A DNA stretch of 6,101 bases. Origin: AC-52 sp044870295. Lineage in GTDB: Bacteria > Actinomycetota > UBA4738. Location: NCBI GenBank assembly GCA_044870295.1, contig JBIOYQ010000219.1, positions 1-6,101 of the forward strand, written 5' to 3'. Shown here one piece after another: positions 4,493-6,101 of the stretch (positions are counted from its first letter, which is position 1; each line of letters begins with the position of its first letter). Position numbers and translations under genes: made by a program. Below the pieces are notes generated by a model. The model did no database searches. It had not been told where the DNA came from and worked only from the letters and a program-made list of their open reading frames with translations.

Positions 4493-5548
4493 ATGCGCTG
4501 GGACAACCTCAAGCTCGTCGACCCCGCGCCGCGCGAGGGCATGCCGCTCCCCCTCTTCGATCAGGGTGCCGTCGTCCGGCGGTTCGACACGCCCGAGTTC
4601 CGCGGCATCACTTTCTACGAGATCCGCGCGAAGTCGATCATCAACCGCGTTCCGGAGGCCTCGCGGGTCCCTTTCCGCTGGACCATCAATCCTTACCGTG
4701 GATGCAGTCATGCCTGCGTCTACTGCTTCGCCCGGAACACGCACACCTATCTGGACCTGGACTACGGCGAGGACTTCAACAGCCAGATCGTCGTGAAGGT
4801 CAACGCGGCGGAGCTCCTGCGCAAGGAGTTGGCAGCGAAACGCTGGCAGGGCGAGCACATCGCCATGGGAACCAACGTCGATCCGTACCAGCGCGCCGAG
4901 GGCCGGTACAAGTTGATGCGCGGCATCCTGGAGGGGCTGCGCGACGCGGCCAACCCGTTCTCCATCCTGACGAAGGGATCGCTGATCCTCCGTGATATCG
5001 ACCTCCTGGAGCAGTGCGCGGACGTTGCCGACGTGGGGACGAACGTCTCGGTAGGAACGGTCGACAAGGAGGCTTGGCGAACCCTCGAGCCGGGAACGCC
5101 CAGCCCGGCCAAGCGTCTGGAGGTGTGCCGACGATTGAACGGAGCCGGGATCCCATGCGGTGTGCTGATGGCCCCGATCATTCCCTTCATTACGGACTCG
5201 CCGGAGCAGCTGGACGCCACCGTTCGAGCGATCGCAGAAACCGGCGCTACGCACCTCACGCCGATCGTGCTGCACCTTCGAACCGGCGCCCGCGAGTGGT
5301 ACCTGCAATGGCTGGCGCACAACCATCCCGATCTGGTACTGCGCTACGAGGAGCTGTACGGGCGAGGCGCGTACGCGCCGAAGGCGTACCAGGAGGAGAT
5401 CAACGGCCAGGTGCACGACCTGGCGAGGAAATTCGGCGTGGGTCAGCAAGGACCGAGGGACGCGCGACGCATCCGCGAGCGCATCACCGAAGGAGCCGGC
5501 CGACTCCGGTACGGCGAGGAACCCGGCGAACAGCTCGCATTGCTCTGA
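4493..5548 (+). CDS. Rv2578c/PA0069-family radical SAM protein (no intein)
   Basis: A 351-aa cytoplasmic iron-sulfur enzyme of the radical SAM superfamily, in the group named after M. tuberculosis Rv2578c and P. aeruginosa PA0069, related to SplB-like proteins; the reaction is unknown. The [4Fe-4S] motif is C71-x3-C75-x2-C78 in PYRGCSHACVYCFARNTH, with the aromatic residue before the last cysteine. Further family segments: MGTNVDPYQRAEGRYKLMRG (after residue 120), NPFSILTKGSLILRDIDLL, NVSVGTVDKEAWRTLEPGTPSP and GIPCGVLMAPIIPFITD (SAM-barrel strands). The TNxDPYQ.xE element is a good identifier. Some actinobacterial homologues carry an intein at the cysteine cluster; here the motif is uninterrupted. 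Length is full. The ATG at 4493 sits just behind a good promoter; the next in-frame Met is residue 17. It is divergent from the HicB-like/HTH gene and convergent with the propeller gene (6 bp). A direct substrate or pathway cannot be inferred from the neighbours. Confidence 0.95.
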   Translation: MRWDNLKLVDPAPREGMPLPLFDQGAVVRRFDTPEFRGITFYEIRAKSIINRVPEASRVPFRWTINPYRGCSHACVYCFARNTHTYLDLDYGEDFNSQIVVKVNAAELLRKELAAKRWQGEHIAMGTNVDPYQRAEGRYKLMRGILEGLRDAANPFSILTKGSLILRDIDLLEQCADVADVGTNVSVGTVDKEAWRTLEPGTPSPAKRLEVCRRLNGAGIPCGVLMAPIIPFITDSPEQLDATVRAIAETGATHLTPIVLHLRTGAREWYLQWLAHNHPDLVLRYEELYGRGAYAPKAYQEEINGQVHDLARKFGVGQQGPRDARRIRERITEGAGRLRYGEEPGEQLALL

Positions 5549-5554
5549 CCGAAG

Positions 5555-6101
5555 CTACCCCGGCATCGGTCGCCACGCAGGCTCGCCGATCCCCGAGGGG
5601 TCTTCGACCAAGCCAGTCACGACACCGCTGGTGACGTCCACCGTGGACAGCGTCGTCCCGACGTCCCCGCCGCTGACGAATGCGATCAGCTTCCCGTCAG
5701 GCGACCAGGTGAGGTCCTTGACGACATCGGGCTCCACGCTGTGCGACGATGGGCCGCCAGTCGTGAGCAGCCGCGCGTTCGAACCATCTGCATCCATGAC
5801 GTAGAGGTCGAAGAACTCCTTTTCTTGCCTCACGAAGGCAATCAGGGAGCCGTCGGGGGACCACCGCGGCTGCGACTCGGCCTCGGGAGTGTCCGTCAGC
5901 CTCGTGACGTCGGTACCGTCGGGGTTCATCGTGTAGATGTCCCCACCGAAGACGTCGCCGCCTTTGACGAAAACCATGCGGCCACCGTCCGGAGACCAGT
6001 CGGGCTGCCAATCGAACCCAGAGTCGTTGGTGAGCTGCAGCTGGTTGCCCCCGTCGGCGTCGATCACGAAGACCTCGCGGTTGCAAGACTGATGCATCTC
6101 G
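5555..6101 (-). CDS. TolB-like beta-propeller protein, 5' end beyond the window
   Basis: The C-terminal part (at least 180 aa) of a WD40-like/TolB-type beta-propeller (PD40 repeats). Repeats are visible as QPDWSPDG (31-38 counted from the first Met in the window), QPRWSPDG (76-83), LTWSPDG (129-135) and a degenerate final PAWRPMPG (173-180), spaced about 45 to 52 residues. Each repeat also holds the strand pattern IYTMNPDGTDVTRLTD or LYVMDADGSNARLLT, where DG(T/S)..RL marks the propeller turn. The Met at 6097 is probably internal, since the reading frame stays open to the edge and propellers need more blades than seen. Such proteins occur as periplasmic or lipid-anchored binding domains or fused to signalling proteins; an exported location is usual but no signal peptide can be seen here. 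Two propeller turns carry aspartate-rich loops (VIDADGG, VMDADGS). Exact role unknown. Confidence 0.9.
   Translation of the reverse strand, partial: EMHQSCNREVFVIDADGGNQLQLTNDSGFDWQPDWSPDGGRMVFVKGGDVFGGDIYTMNPDGTDVTRLTDTPEAESQPRWSPDGSLIAFVRQEKEFFDLYVMDADGSNARLLTTGGPSSHSVEPDVVKDLTWSPDGKLIAFVSGGDVGTTLSTVDVTSGVVTGLVEDPSGIGEPAWRPMPG

Noticed and set aside
5366..5379. 14-bp perfect palindrome GGCGCGTACGCGCC
   Set aside because: It lies within the radical SAM coding region over a GAYAP stretch, where codon bias makes GC-rich palindromes likely; no sign of regulation.
4034..5449. Long minus-strand frame (471 codons) opposite the radical SAM gene
   Set aside because: Antisense to an unmistakable radical SAM enzyme with an intact cysteine motif; low-complexity translation. 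Shadow frame.

Overview
The window is high-GC DNA with dense genes and gaps of 6 to 126 bp. It looks like part of an actinomycetotal (Actinobacteria-type) chromosome. The supporting signs are GTG starts, likely leaderless genes, an Rv2578c-type radical SAM protein, a stand-alone SCP2 protein, and a BMP-type nucleoside ABC importer next to upp. No finer taxonomic placement is justified. There is no phage, transposon, CRISPR, tRNA or rRNA signal. The content is mostly housekeeping or conserved accessory genes.

Left block (1-2657): on the minus strand, a BMP-family nucleoside-binding lipoprotein (774-1865) is followed by its ABC ATPase (1-691, C-terminal part beyond the left edge). A perfect 13-bp stem-loop lies in the 82-bp gap between them. 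Divergently, on the plus strand, lies uracil phosphoribosyltransferase upp (1992-2657). Together they form a nucleoside or nucleobase uptake and salvage locus. The lipoprotein captures a nucleoside outside the membrane, the ATPase (with permeases presumably encoded to the left) imports it, and Upp converts free uracil to UMP. The 126-bp divergent spacer holds candidate promoters for both directions and an 11-bp palindrome upstream of the lipoprotein gene.

Middle block (2658-4464): four minus-strand genes in transcription order. These are a 136-aa protein with a HicB-like N-terminal half and an excisionase/MerR-like HTH C-terminal half, a histidine phosphatase (RHG/phosphoglycerate-mutase superfamily), a one-domain SCP2-type lipid carrier, and a 71-aa helical protein of unknown function. 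The last gene ends base-to-base against upp, convergently, inside a 10-bp palindrome.

Right block (4465-6101): an Rv2578c/PA0069-type radical SAM enzyme on the plus strand starts only 28 bp from the divergent HicB-HTH gene, and its promoter apparently lies partly inside that gene's first codons. It converges, with a 6-bp gap, on the 3' part of a TolB-like beta-propeller gene that enters from the right edge on the minus strand.

No clearly new system is evident. The points most worth a second look are the orphan HicB-like/HTH fusion, its very tight divergent promoter shared with the radical SAM gene, the upp/BMP regulatory spacer, and the perfect stem-loop behind the lipoprotein gene.
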